A stretch of DNA of 64,000 nucleotides from Romboutsia faecis (GTDB lineage: Bacteria > Bacillota > Clostridia > Peptostreptococcales > Peptostreptococcaceae). The notes beneath the pieces were generated by a model. The model did not search any database, was not told where the DNA came from, and saw nothing but the letters and a program-made list of their open reading frames with translations. The stretch lies in contig NZ_JACRWE010000001.1 in the NCBI RefSeq assembly GCF_014323405.1, positions 62,001-126,000 on the forward strand, written 5' to 3'. The position numbers and the translations under genes are program-made. Positions 8,335-16,716 of this stretch are shown piece by piece (position 1 is the stretch's first letter; each line of letters begins with the position of its first letter).

Positions 8335-9648
8335 TTATAATGCTATTATTCCGAATAATATTCCACCAACTAACATTAATAAACTTATTGCATATAGCCA
8401 TCCAAAACTGAATTTTATATGATCTTTTATATCAACATCTGCAAGCCCTATTGCTAGGAATGTTGGCGGTACTAATGGACTTATTAATAAAGCAACATTT
8501 TTGCCTATTATCATAGTTAATGCAACTTGTAATGCTGGTATTCCATAAGTAGCTGCAACCTCTATAACTAATGGTAATAATCCATAGAAGTATGCATCTG
8601 TACCAAGTATCATTCCTAATGGTAATGCAAGTACACCCATTATTAAGTGTAGTAATGGTCCCATAGAAGAAGGTACTAAGCCTAAAACTGTTTCAGACAT
8701 AGCTGTTAACATTCCACTTTGATCTAATACTCCAACGAATACTCCTGAAGCTAACATCGTAGCAGATACTAATAAAGCAGAAGAAGCATGAGCTTTTATA
8801 CGACCTTCTTGCTCTTTTACTTTAGGGAAGTTAACTATAAGAGCTATTGCAAGTCCTAACATAAATGTAGCTGTAGCTGGTATAGCATCTAATACAAGTA
8901 TAACTATAACAACAGCAGTTAATAATATGTTAAACCAAGCAAGTTTAGGTCTCTTAAGTGCTAAAACCTTTTCATCAACAGTAGTAACAGCTATTTCATC
9001 CTCTATAGATATAGATGAATTTTTAGATACTCCAGCACCACGCTTAGACTCTATAATACCTAATATTGCAGCTAATCCTATAGTAGTAACAACTCCCATT
9101 AACTGAATTGGTATTAACGTTTTCCATAAAACGTTTGCATCCATACCTAAAACTACCGCAGTTCTTACTGTTGGTCCACCCCATGGTAATAAATTCATTA
9201 CACCCATAGCTGAAGCAACTATTAATAATAAAACTTGTGGTCTTATGTTAAGTTTTTTGTATAATGGTAACATTGCTGGCACAGTTACTAATACAGTTGT
9301 AGCTGCAGTACCATCTAAGTGACCTAATATACCAACTATTGCAGTAACAACAGTTATTGCAACAACACTGTTTCCAGCTTTCTTAACTAAGTTATCTATA
9401 ACAACATCAAACATACCTACATCATTCATTACACCAAAGTATGTAATTGAGAATATGAATAATATTGCATTGGTAGAGGTCTTGTCTAAACCAGCCATCG
9501 CAAACTCTCCTATTTCAGCTGGTGAAAATCCTCCAAGTAGTGCACCTATTATTGGTAACACTATAAATAAAACTAATGGACTTGCCTTACCTTTTAGTAA
9601 GACATACATCATGATTGCTATCATAGCAAATCCGATAAGTGATAACAT
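8335..9648 (-). CDS. CitMHS-family transporter (metal-citrate or related carboxylate:H+ symporter)
   Basis: This is a polytopic membrane transporter of 437 residues with about 12 helices, starting at MLSLIGFAMIAIMMYVLL. The CitMHS/ion-transporter signature is visible in GHLDGTAATTVLVTVPAMLPLYKKL, in NLLPWGGPTVRTA, and in the C-terminal half as LGTDAYFYGLLPLV. The start at 9646-9648 is chosen because GGAGG lies 8 bases upstream and the product begins right at the first helix. An upstream in-frame ATG would add 35 hydrophilic residues with no ribosome binding site. Neighbouring GntR and AbrB-like genes suggest a small carboxylate-uptake module. The exact substrate (citrate with Mg2+ or Ca2+, or another carboxylate) is not certain. 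Confidence 0.9.
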   Translation of the reverse strand: MLSLIGFAMIAIMMYVLLKGKASPLVLFIVLPIIGALLGGFSPAEIGEFAMAGLDKTSTNAILFIFSITYFGVMNDVGMFDVVIDNLVKKAGNSVVAITVVTAIVGILGHLDGTAATTVLVTVPAMLPLYKKLNIRPQVLLLIVASAMGVMNLLPWGGPTVRTAVVLGMDANVLWKTLIPIQLMGVVTTIGLAAILGIIESKRGAGVSKNSSISIEDEIAVTTVDEKVLALKRPKLAWFNILLTAVVIVILVLDAIPATATFMLGLAIALIVNFPKVKEQEGRIKAHASSALLVSATMLASGVFVGVLDQSGMLTAMSETVLGLVPSSMGPLLHLIMGVLALPLGMILGTDAYFYGLLPLVIEVAATYGIPALQVALTMIIGKNVALLISPLVPPTFLAIGLADVDIKDHIKFSFGWLYAISLLMLVGGILFGIIAL

Positions 9649-10059
9649 TTTAAAATCCTCCAATATGTATACTTGGATTTTCAAGTTTATATTTAGTAGA
9701 TGGTTATAAACCATCAAATCCGATAAATTATTATTTTTGTTTAGATGGAACATAAATTAATAATTCATTTTACACATATTGCATTAAACTAGAAAAACAG
9801 ACTTTGTTATATTTTTATCTGTTCTCAATTATATTAACATATCATAAATTAATATTCAATATTTTTCCTATTTTTTTATGTTTATTTTAAAATGTATTTT
9901 ATTTTCTTATAAATCGATTTATTTTGTAGTAATTTACAACAAAATCCCCAAATTTTCTAAATATTTTTACTCTATGTTTTTAAAGTGTTTTTTTATAGTA
10001 AATATATTTTATATATTGTATAATTTTATATGGAATTTCAATAGGAAGGAATTATATAT
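9649..10059. promoter_or_regulatory. Divergent intergenic region between transporter and AbrB-like gene
   Basis: This is about 410 bp of AT-rich DNA with no convincing gene. It must carry promoters for both flanking genes. A GTATAC core (9667-9672) within ATGTATACTT lies in the transporter leader and resembles FCD-GntR operator cores. A TTGTATAAT element near 10016-10024 could be the -10 region of the plus-strand gene. No hairpin terminator is seen. Confidence 0.4.
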
Positions 10060-10587
10060 ATGGATAAAGTTATTTACACATCATCAATTGGATTAGATAA
10101 AATAATCTGTACTCTAATTATAGGATCTATTGGAGGGATGCTGGGCGTTAAATTTAAAATTCCCGCTGGAGCTATGATTGGTTCTATGGTCTTTGTTGGA
10201 ATTTACAATGTTTTTATTGGAAAAGGATATGTTCCGTCTAACTTTAAAACTGTAGCTCAGATAGTTATTGGTTGCATAATTGGTTTAAACTTCACTATGG
10301 ATTCTATCTTGGGCCTTAAAAAGTTAATAATACCATCTATAATATTAGTTATCGGTTTAACTTCTTTAAGCATAATTTTAGGATTAATATTACATAAGAC
10401 AACAGGATTAGACTTACCAACTGCATTATTTAGTGCTGCACCTGGTGGATTAACTGATATGGTTATTATGTCAGAATCTTTTGGTGCTCTAACTCATATT
10501 GTCGCACTGTTACATTTGATTAGATTAACTACTGTTTTAACAGTACTCCCAATAGTTATAAAATTTGTTACTGAAAAACTTTTATAA
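10060..10587 (+). CDS. AbrB-family membrane protein, single-repeat (half-size)
   Basis: This 175-residue membrane protein has about five hydrophobic segments. Two stretches are typical of the AbrB/ammonia-monooxygenase-like family (no relation to the AbrB transition regulator): GGMLGVKFKIPAGAMIGSM near residue 25-45 and SAAPGGLTDMVIMSESFGA near residue 125-145. Most family members carry two copies of this unit in about 350 residues; this one carries one and would need to dimerise. The start is supported by AGGAAGGA. It faces the CitMHS gene across a shared promoter region. Function is unknown; transport of an organic acid is plausible from context. Confidence 0.75.
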   Translation: MDKVIYTSSIGLDKIICTLIIGSIGGMLGVKFKIPAGAMIGSMVFVGIYNVFIGKGYVPSNFKTVAQIVIGCIIGLNFTMDSILGLKKLIIPSIILVIGLTSLSIILGLILHKTTGLDLPTALFSAAPGGLTDMVIMSESFGALTHIVALLHLIRLTTVLTVLPIVIKFVTEKLL

Positions 10588-10624
10588 AATAAAACTGTGA
10601 GCTCTACTTGCTCACAGTTTTATT
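10588..10624. terminator. Bidirectional terminator shared by convergent genes
   Basis: AATAAAACTGTGAG and its perfect complement flank a 9-base loop. The right arm contains the stop codon of the DNA glycosylase gene on the other strand, so one hairpin serves both transcripts. Confidence 0.9.
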
Positions 10625-11256
10625 TTATTAATTATAGATACATATTTATTCCCTTTTATATAAAATCTCCATAAATAATCCTTTGCTTCTTCTGCATAAT
10701 CAATATTTATACGTTTGTCTGTTTCTATTTCAAATTTATCTTCTGCATATATTTTTTTATCTTCTTTATAATAAAAATCACTTATATACAATTCATTATC
10801 TAAAATACTTTTAGAATTTAAGCTTTTATCTATATTTAACGCCATACAAAGTTTACCTGGACCATTAGTAATATTTTTCTTTTGATAACTACTTAAATTA
10901 CTATAATTTTTTTTATATCTATTCTCACAAATTTCTTCTATTCCTTTTATCGGCTCAATTGCTCTAATTAATACACACTCTGGTATACTCTCCTTATTTG
11001 CTGAGATATTTAAACAATAATACATTCCATAAATTAAATAGACATATATATGACCTCCATCTAGATATAATGGCATTGTTCTGTCTGTCTTCTTATCCCC
11101 ATATACATGAGCTGCTTTATCATTTACTCCCATATATGCTTCAGTTTCAACGATTTTACTTACTATTTGTTTTCCATCGTACTCCCTGATTAAATACTTT
11201 CCTAATATATCTTTTGCTAAACTTATAGCATCTTTCTGAAAAAAATCTCTATTCAA
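10612..11256 (-). CDS. DNA-3-methyladenine glycosylase, AAG/MPG family
   Basis: This base-excision repair enzyme removes alkylated purines. The 214-residue product matches the AAG fold throughout: LAKDILGKYLIR at the start, the active-site segment KIVETEAYMG with the catalytic Glu (residue ~39), the DNA-intercalating region with DGGHIYVYLIYGMYYCLN, and VLIRAIEPIKG. The NGPGKLCMALNI motif is also typical. The gene starts with TTG preceded by GAGGTG. It appears monocistronic, with its own terminator shared with the convergent AbrB-like gene. Confidence 0.95.
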   Translation of the reverse strand: MNRDFFQKDAISLAKDILGKYLIREYDGKQIVSKIVETEAYMGVNDKAAHVYGDKKTDRTMPLYLDGGHIYVYLIYGMYYCLNISANKESIPECVLIRAIEPIKGIEEICENRYKKNYSNLSSYQKKNITNGPGKLCMALNIDKSLNSKSILDNELYISDFYYKEDKKIYAEDKFEIETDKRINIDYAEEAKDYLWRFYIKGNKYVSIINKIKL

Positions 11257-11333
11257 GTTAACACCTCATTTATGTATATTTATTATTCTTATTTTACCAT
11301 AATATAAAATATAAATAACTTAATATAAAATAA

Positions 11334-11377
11334 AAAAAGTCATCGAGTTTATATAAATCTATACTCGATGACTTTTT
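11334..11377 (-). terminator. Intrinsic terminator of the NSS transporter gene
   Basis: AAAAAGTCATCGAGT pairs with ACTCGATGACTTTTT around a short loop; T runs occur on both strands. It lies 30 bp after the stop. Confidence 0.9.
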
Positions 11378-11406
11378 ATTTGTAAACGTTTTCCTGATAA
11401 GTATTT

Positions 11407-12750
11407 TTAACCAATACCTCCATATATTATACCACCAATTATAACTACTATTGTAAGTATAACAAATACATACTTAGCCATAAATTCAAACGATTTTCCA
11501 AGTGGCTTTGAAGAACCCATTTCGATTTCTTTTCTTGCTATATTCACTCCAATAACCCAGAAGAACATTATTCCAGCAAGTAAAGCCCCTACAGGTATTG
11601 CATAAATAGAAACGAAGTCCATCCAAGTTCCCAATATATCTCCATTTTCCAGGAATATTCCAATACCAAATGCTACAATACAAACTACTATTACAGATGT
11701 TTTTCTACTTAGTTTCAATTTATTTTGTATTGCTTCTATAGGTACTTCTAATAAATTCATAAGAGATGTTATAGATGCAAATAAAACAGATATAAAGAAT
11801 AATACCGCAAATAACTGACCTGCTGGCATTTGCTTAAACACCATTGGCAATGTAATAAATAATAGCGGAGGACCTGCTGTTGGATCAAGCCCAAATGCAA
11901 ATACTGCTGGTATTATAACTAGTCCTGCAGTTATTGCAGCTATAGTATCAAATACAGTTGTATTTTTTGCACAGTTTGGTATATCAATATCTTTTTTTAA
12001 GTAACTTCCATAAACAAGCATACCAGAACCTGCTAGGGATAATGAGAAAAATGCTTGCCCTAAAGCGTAAATCCAGGTTTTTGGATTTCCTAAGAACTCC
12101 CATTTAGGAACTAAAAGATACTTAACACCATCAATAGACCCCTCTAAACTTAATACTCTTACAAGTATCACTAAGAATAATGCAAAGAAGATTGGCATCA
12201 TAACTTTATTAACTTTTTCTATACCATTAGAAACACCTAATATTAGTATTGATGCTGTTATTATTAGTGCTAATAAGTGCCATCCTATGCTTCCAAAAGA
12301 ACCTGCTATTTCACCAAAATAAGCTCCTGAATCTGGTGCATTAAACATTTCACCTGTAACAGATCCTACTAAAAATCTTATAAACCACCCAGCAACCACT
12401 GCATATCCAGTCGCAATTCCAAATGCACCAAGCACTGGTATAACGCCTAATATAGTGCCAATTTTTTTGTTCTTCTTACCCATTTTCATTGCTTTCTCAA
12501 AAGCACCAATTGGTCCGGTTTGAGTCATACGCCCAAATGCAAATTCGCCCATAAGACCTGTGTAACCTAATATAACTAAAAATAAAATGTAAGGAATTAA
12601 AAATGCAGCCCCACCAAATTGTCCTGCTCTATACGGGAACATCCAAATATTCCCCATACCAACTGCCGAACCTATACATGCAAGTATAAATCCTATCTTC
12701 GAGTTAAAAGTATCACGGTTTTCTTCTTTAGCAATATTTTTATTGCTCAT
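11407..12750 (-). CDS. Sodium-dependent amino acid transporter, NSS/SNF family (TnaT-like, probable tryptophan uptake)
   Basis: This is a LeuT-fold Na+ symporter of 447 residues and about 11-12 helices. Helix 1 carries the family signature GSAVGMGNIWMFPYRAGQFGG (residues ~32-52), whose unwound glycines bind Na+ and substrate. Helix 6 region GQAFFSLSLAGSGMLVYGSYL is also characteristic. It lies immediately downstream of tryptophanase in the same orientation, though a hairpin terminator and about 175 bp separate them. Bacterial NSS members beside tnaA are known tryptophan carriers, for example TnaT of Symbiobacterium, so tryptophan is the likely substrate. Substrate assignment is inferred from this pairing. 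AGGTG precedes the ATG. Confidence 0.92.
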   Translation of the reverse strand: MSNKNIAKEENRDTFNSKIGFILACIGSAVGMGNIWMFPYRAGQFGGAAFLIPYILFLVILGYTGLMGEFAFGRMTQTGPIGAFEKAMKMGKKNKKIGTILGVIPVLGAFGIATGYAVVAGWFIRFLVGSVTGEMFNAPDSGAYFGEIAGSFGSIGWHLLALIITASILILGVSNGIEKVNKVMMPIFFALFLVILVRVLSLEGSIDGVKYLLVPKWEFLGNPKTWIYALGQAFFSLSLAGSGMLVYGSYLKKDIDIPNCAKNTTVFDTIAAITAGLVIIPAVFAFGLDPTAGPPLLFITLPMVFKQMPAGQLFAVLFFISVLFASITSLMNLLEVPIEAIQNKLKLSRKTSVIVVCIVAFGIGIFLENGDILGTWMDFVSIYAIPVGALLAGIMFFWVIGVNIARKEIEMGSSKPLGKSFEFMAKYVFVILTIVVIIGGIIYGGIG

Positions 12751-12828
12751 AAATTCACCTCTTTTAAATTTTATATTATCGTGATATTACAAATCTATAG
12801 ATTATTATTGAGATAATATTCTATAATA

Positions 12829-12896
12829 CAAAAAGGATATGACATAAAACAAAATGATATTTATTTAAATTATCTAATGTTTTAAGTCATATCCTT
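12829..12896 (-). terminator. Intrinsic terminator of tnaA
   Basis: AAGGATATGAC and GTCATATCCTT arms, extended by a second TTAAAAC/GTTTTA pairing, are followed on the minus strand by TTTTTG. Some read-through into the transporter gene is possible. Confidence 0.75.
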
Positions 12897-12925
12897 ATAT
12901 TTACTAATTAGTTTATTCTATATAA

Positions 12926-14329
12926 TTATTTAGCTAGTTCTTCAACTCTCTCTACAGGTCTAAGCTTTGAAGTAAAGTGGCGAAGAACCTTAGGTTGCCA
13001 AGTTATTTCATATCCTCTTATTTCATCAGCTCTTTCTTTTATAGCTATTATAGCATCGCAAACTACATCTAGATGAGCTTGAGTGTAAACTCTTCTTGGT
13101 ATAGCTAGTCTTGTAAGTTCTAATTCTGCTTCTCTTTGTTCTCCGGTTACAGGATCATTATCTAACATGTATGATCCTATATCACAAGATCTAATACCAG
13201 CTTCTATGTATAATTCTACAGCTAAAGCTTGCGCAGGGTATTGATAGTATGGTATATGAGGAAGAACTTTCTTAGCATCTACGAATACCGCGTGCCCACC
13301 AACTGGAGATTGGAACGATATTCCTGCCTCTTCAAGTCTTGAACCTATGTATTCCATTTGACCTATTCTGTAATTTAGATAATCGTAATCTATACCTTCT
13401 TGTAGACCTATAGCTAAAGCTTCTAAATCTCTTCCTGCAAGACCTCCGTAAGATACAAATCCTTCAAATGGTATTGTACGAGCTTTTACATCATTGTACA
13501 TTTCTTCATCATTTTTTATAGCTATTAATCCACCCATATTAACTATTGCATCTTTTTTTGAACTCATAGTTAATAAATCTCCATAACTAAACATTTCTCT
13601 AACTATTTCTTTTATACTTTTATCTTGGTATCCTTCTTCTCTAGTTTTTATAAAGTAAGCATTCTCTGCATATCTAGCAGCATCTATTACTACTTTTATA
13701 TTATTTTTTTGAGCTATAGCATAAACGTCTCTCATATTTGACATAGAAACAGGTTGCCCACCTGCAGTATTATTTGTAACTGTCATTATTATAGCCCCAA
13801 CATTTTCACTTCCATATTCAGATATAAGCTTTTCCATTTTTTCTATATCCATATTTCCTTTAAATGGAGCGAAAGTAGTTGTGTCTAAAGCTTCCGCTAC
13901 TACATTATCTATAGCTTTAGCTCCAGTTAATTCAACATGAGCTCGTGTTGTATCAAAATGCATGTTTGATATTGCAACCTTTCCTTCACCTAATAGTAAA
14001 GGCATGACAACTTTTTCAGCAGCTCGACCTTGATGAACTGGTTGTATATATTCATATCCAAATACATCTTTAGCTGATTCTACTAATTTGAAAAAACTAC
14101 TAGCCCCTGAGTATGATTCATCACCTAACATAAGTCCTGCCCATTGATTAGAACTCATTGCACCTGTACCACTATCTGTTAGTAAATCTATATATACATC
14201 TTCCGCTCTTAAAGCAAATAAATTATAGTTTGCTTCTTTTATTTTTTCTATTCTCTCCTCTTTAGTCGTCATTCTTAATGGTTCTACCATTTTTATTTTA
14301 AATGGCTCTGCTACATACTTTTTACTCAT
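12926..14329 (-). CDS. tnaA: Tryptophanase (tryptophan indole-lyase)
   Basis: This PLP enzyme splits L-tryptophan into indole, pyruvate and ammonia. The fold-type I beta-eliminating lyase pattern runs the full 467 residues: [12 protein letters not shown] near 50, [11 protein letters not shown] near 95, [10 protein letters not shown] near 185, the PLP lysine in MSSKKDA (Lys259, second of the pair), and [14 protein letters not shown] near the end. It is close kin of tyrosine phenol-lyase. Tryptophanase is preferred because the segment after EAGIR reads SCDIGSYML, like TnaA AVEIGSFLL. TPL instead has its substrate-binding Arg there (SMERG). KVLPHIP also matches TnaA. A cre site overlaps its promoter, so glucose should repress it through CcpA. 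Confidence 0.93.
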   Translation of the reverse strand: MSKKYVAEPFKIKMVEPLRMTTKEERIEKIKEANYNLFALRAEDVYIDLLTDSGTGAMSSNQWAGLMLGDESYSGASSFFKLVESAKDVFGYEYIQPVHQGRAAEKVVMPLLLGEGKVAISNMHFDTTRAHVELTGAKAIDNVVAEALDTTTFAPFKGNMDIEKMEKLISEYGSENVGAIIMTVTNNTAGGQPVSMSNMRDVYAIAQKNNIKVVIDAARYAENAYFIKTREEGYQDKSIKEIVREMFSYGDLLTMSSKKDAIVNMGGLIAIKNDEEMYNDVKARTIPFEGFVSYGGLAGRDLEALAIGLQEGIDYDYLNYRIGQMEYIGSRLEEAGISFQSPVGGHAVFVDAKKVLPHIPYYQYPAQALAVELYIEAGIRSCDIGSYMLDNDPVTGEQREAELELTRLAIPRRVYTQAHLDVVCDAIIAIKERADEIRGYEITWQPKVLRHFTSKLRPVERVEELAK

Positions 14330-14382
14330 AGTATTTTCCCCCTTTTGAATTTTAACAACATCGTAGTTGCCTTACATGATAG

Positions 14383-14411
14383 ATAGTAGTATGTTTTGAA
14401 AACGTTTTCAA
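14383..14411 (-). promoter_or_regulatory. tnaA promoter with overlapping CcpA (cre) operator
   Basis: On the minus strand TTGAAA (14406-14411), a 17-base spacer and TACTAT (14383-14388) form a good sigma-A promoter about 55-80 bp upstream of tnaA. The perfect palindrome TTGAAAACGTTTTCAA (14396-14411) includes the -35 box and fully fits the cre consensus TGWAANCGNTNWCA. Confidence 0.82.
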
Positions 14412-14530
14412 GATATTTTTTAATATTTTTATATTTTCATCATAAAACTTGACTAATTTGTTGATATTACTTTACTACAAGAAAAAAATAAATAAAAGTC
14501 AAATTTTTTAATACATAGTATACTTGTATA

Positions 14531-14571
14531 AAAAAGCTGAAATATAAAATAATTTTATATTTCAGCCTTTT
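14531..14571 (-). terminator. Intrinsic terminator of metQ
   Basis: A nearly perfect 20-base inverted repeat (GGCTGAAATATAAAAT and complement) is followed by TTTTTT on the minus strand, 18 bp past the metQ stop. Confidence 0.9.
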
Positions 14572-14588
14572 ATCATTTTTGTATTTAT

Positions 14589-15419
14589 TCAAAATGATGG
14601 TATTATACTACCTTGATATTTTTCTTCTATAAATGCCTTCGCTTCATTACTAGTTAAAGCTTCAGTTAATACTTTTATTTTTTTACTATCTTTGTTATCT
14701 TCTCTACAAGCTAGAATATTTGAATATGGTGAATCTATAGATTCTATTGAAATTGCATCTTTAGTCGGATTTAAATTTGCACTTAGAGCATAGTTAGTAT
14801 TAATTACTGCCGCGTCTACATCTACTAATACTGATGGTAATTGAGGAGCTTCAATCTCTAGTAATTCTATATTTTTAGGATTTTCAGTTATATCTTTAAC
14901 CGTTAAAAGATCTTTATTTTCAACTTTTAATAATCCATTATTAGCTAGTAACTGTATTGCTCTTGAACCATTTGTAGGGTCATTTGGTATTGCTATTTTT
15001 GCTCCATTAGCTAATTCATCTAACTTTTTTATTTTTTCTGAATAAATTCCCATTGGCTCTAAATGTACCTTTGCAGTATATGTTAACTTATATCCTTTTT
15101 GAGATACAGTTTCTTCTAAATACGGTACATGTTGAAAATAGTTGGCATCTAACGCCCCTTCTTCTAAACCTGTATTTGGGAGTACATAATCATCAAATAC
15201 TTTTACTTCTAATTCATACCCCTTTGCTTCTACTAAAGGTTTTATTTCTTCTAAAATCTCTGCATGTGGAATTGCTGATGCTCCTACTACAATTTTTTTA
15301 TTTTCAGATGAATCTGCTGCATCTACTGCATCTTTTTCCCCTTTACTTGAAGAACACCCTACTGATGATACTAATATAACTGTTGCCAACCCTAATCCTA
15401 ATAATTTTTTCAATTTCAT
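14589..15419 (-). CDS. metQ: Methionine-binding lipoprotein of the NlpA/MetQ family
   Basis: This is the substrate-binding component of a methionine ABC importer. The lipoprotein signal ends at SVGC (Cys about 22) and the mature protein follows the MetQ pattern: VVGASAIPHAEILEEI, LEEGALDANYFQHVPYLEE, HLEPMGIYSEKI, AIPNDPTNGSRAIQLLANNGL, and PSVLVDVDAAVINTNYAL. The start at 15417-15419 is chosen because the ATG five codons upstream is part of the GGGGG ribosome binding site. No metN or metI gene adjoins it, which is unusual; the partners must be elsewhere. A SAM-I riboswitch lies about 330 bp upstream on the same strand, so expression should rise when SAM is low. Confidence 0.92.
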   Translation of the reverse strand: MKLKKLLGLGLATVILVSSVGCSSSKGEKDAVDAADSSENKKIVVGASAIPHAEILEEIKPLVEAKGYELEVKVFDDYVLPNTGLEEGALDANYFQHVPYLEETVSQKGYKLTYTAKVHLEPMGIYSEKIKKLDELANGAKIAIPNDPTNGSRAIQLLANNGLLKVENKDLLTVKDITENPKNIELLEIEAPQLPSVLVDVDAAVINTNYALSANLNPTKDAISIESIDSPYSNILACREDNKDSKKIKVLTEALTSNEAKAFIEEKYQGSIIPSF

Positions 15420-15576
15420 TTTATTTTCCCCCATTAAAATTTAATTTTTTTATTTTAACTTTTTGTAAGATAAATTGACTAAACCTTGTATTATTTGAAC
15501 AATTATCAAAAAAGGTCTTTTGAAAATAGGATTTTTATATTAGTTTCATTTAGCAAAACTATTTTTTCTTCTCCTA

Positions 15577-15661
15577 TTAATTTTCTAACCCTTTTCCATT
15601 ATGCAATAAAACTTCTTCTGTTTCATCAATCTCCATCTTCCATTATTGTAACTCTTGCCAT
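15577..15661 (-). pseudogene. Very short ORF, apparently frameshifted, with a perfect Shine-Dalgarno
   Basis: GGAGGTGAT, a full anti-16S match, precedes an ATG (15659-15661) that reads MARVTIMEDGD and then stops at TGA. Removing one T at that point continues the frame through DETEEVLLHNGKGLEN to a TAA at 15577-15579. It lies between the S-box terminator and metQ, where a complete metNI could have been. It could be a decayed small gene or two overlapping mini-ORFs (ATGA overlap at 15623-15626). I recognise no family. Confidence 0.35.
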
Positions 15662-15750
15662 ATTTGTTTTATCACCTCCATTTGATATTACAAATTCAAA
15701 ATATCTGTCTTACTAGTTATACTTAATACTTTTGAAATGTATACAATAAT

Positions 15751-15778
15751 AAAAGCCTGAGCATAAACTCAGGCTTTT
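15751..15778 (-). terminator. Riboswitch-controlled terminator of the S-box leader
   Basis: AAAAGCCTGAG and CTCAGGCTTTT form a stable hairpin with a T tail on the minus strand, 16 bp past the SAM aptamer, as expected for transcriptional control. Confidence 0.9.
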
Positions 15779-15793
15779 AAAGCAAATTTATAC

Positions 15794-15900
15794 TCATCTT
15801 TCAATTCTTGCGAATTGCAGGATTTAGCACCATGTATATAAAAATATACTGGTTGCCGGGTTTCATAGGGCCAGTCCCTCCACCTCTCTTGATAAGGAAT
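15794..15900 (-). ncRNA. SAM-I (S-box) riboswitch aptamer
   Basis: Read on the minus strand the element begins CTTATCAAGAG, continues GGTGGAGGGACTGGCCC, ATGAAACCCGGCAACC, then a variable stem, and GGTGCTAAATCCTGCA. It ends with GAAAGATGAG, which closes P1. These are the invariant S-box blocks in the correct order and spacing. SAM binding should favour the terminator at 15751-15778 and shut off downstream transcription toward the small ORF and metQ. Confidence 0.96.
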
Positions 15901-16012
15901 TATTCTTTTTTATTATTTTAATTTTTTGTATATCTATGTTATTTATGTTATATGAACTTTAAATATATGTCAATATATTTTCATTATTTTTCGAATTTTT
16001 CAAATACATATA

Positions 16013-16666
16013 CTATTTAGTAGTTTTTGTACTTGGTTCAGTAGTTGTTGTATTAGTATTTATTCCTAACATTTTATTCATATCTCTTATCATTTTATCA
16101 AATTCATTTGTTGTTTCATTTTCTAATTTAGTAGTATCATTTACAACATTTATAAATTCATCTTGGGTTTTATTATAAGCATCTTTAGGTATTTCATCTA
16201 GCTTTTTGATTCTAGCATCTATATCCTTTATTAATTTTTCACCTTCAGCTATAAGATCCTCATTTGCCGCTTTTAAATCTGCATCTTCAGTTTTAGCATC
16301 ATTCTTTAATCCATCAACAAATTTCTGTAACTTTTCTCTACTGTCTTTATATGCTGCCTTTACATCTGCCAAATATTTCTCATTGCCTGGATACTCTTTA
16401 TTTTTATAATTGTTGTTTACATCCTCTACTGTTCTATACATAGTATAATCATTTAGTGGTAATAAGTTATTACTATAAAGATCTGAATACTGTCTAGCAT
16501 ATTCAGTTGATTCATATTTATTTCCTTCTCCAGTGTTATTAGTAGTGTTATTAGTAGTGTTATTAGTAGTATTATTAGGTGTATCATCTGTTTTTCTATT
16601 ACATCCAAAAGCACCTAATGCTACACTTAATGATAATCCTACAGCTAATATTTTTCTTAACTTCAT
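16013..16666 (-). CDS. Hypothetical lipoprotein with an Asn/Thr repeat, paralogue of the next gene
   Basis: The signal peptide MKLRKILAVGLSLSVALGAFGC ends in a lipobox (Cys22). It is followed by a low-complexity linker of four TTNN-type units, coded by a 12-bp tandem repeat. The rest (about 45-217) is predicted helical and highly charged: an acidic-basic segment with KDSREKLQKFVDGLKND, a conserved-looking central block, and the end MIRDMNKMLGINTN. I recognise no named family. The C-terminal part resembles the 205-residue lipoprotein encoded 50 bp upstream (EIENLLGIDF against DMNKMLGINT), so the two are probably a diverged tandem duplication in one operon. Confidence 0.8.
   Translation of the reverse strand: MKLRKILAVGLSLSVALGAFGCNRKTDDTPNNTTNNTTNNTTNNTGEGNKYESTEYARQYSDLYSNNLLPLNDYTMYRTVEDVNNNYKNKEYPGNEKYLADVKAAYKDSREKLQKFVDGLKNDAKTEDADLKAANEDLIAEGEKLIKDIDARIKKLDEIPKDAYNKTQDEFINVVNDTTKLENETTNEFDKMIRDMNKMLGINTNTTTTEPSTKTTK
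16532..16579. repeat. 12-bp tandem repeat (four copies) in a lipoprotein gene
   Basis: AGTGTTATTAGT occurs three times in a row and once with two changes. Each copy encodes four residues (Thr-Asn/Asn-Thr linker), so copy-number change keeps the frame and only alters linker length. Confidence 0.9.
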
Positions 16667-16716
16667 TTTTACTTCCTCCTAGTTTATGTATTATTTTACT
16701 TACTTATTATTTTTAA

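Noticed and set aside
9649..9753. 35-codon N-terminal extension of the CitMHS transporter
   Set aside because: Hydrophilic, no ribosome binding site, and not present in the family; the internal ATG has GGAGG at 8 bases.
11381..11394. Cre-like TGTAAACGTTTTCC between the NSS transporter stop and its terminator
   Set aside because: It matches cre at all but the last position, but it lies downstream of a gene, before a terminator, with no promoter next to it. It is probably a chance match.
12926..14329. Tyrosine phenol-lyase instead of tryptophanase
   Set aside because: The substrate-specific segment reads CDIGSYML, like TnaA, and lacks the Arg of TPL; the neighbouring NSS transporter also fits tryptophan.
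15486..15716. Plus-strand 76-codon frame between metQ and the S-box
   Set aside because: No ribosome binding site and a composition of untranslated AT-rich DNA; the minus strand here carries a better small-gene signal.
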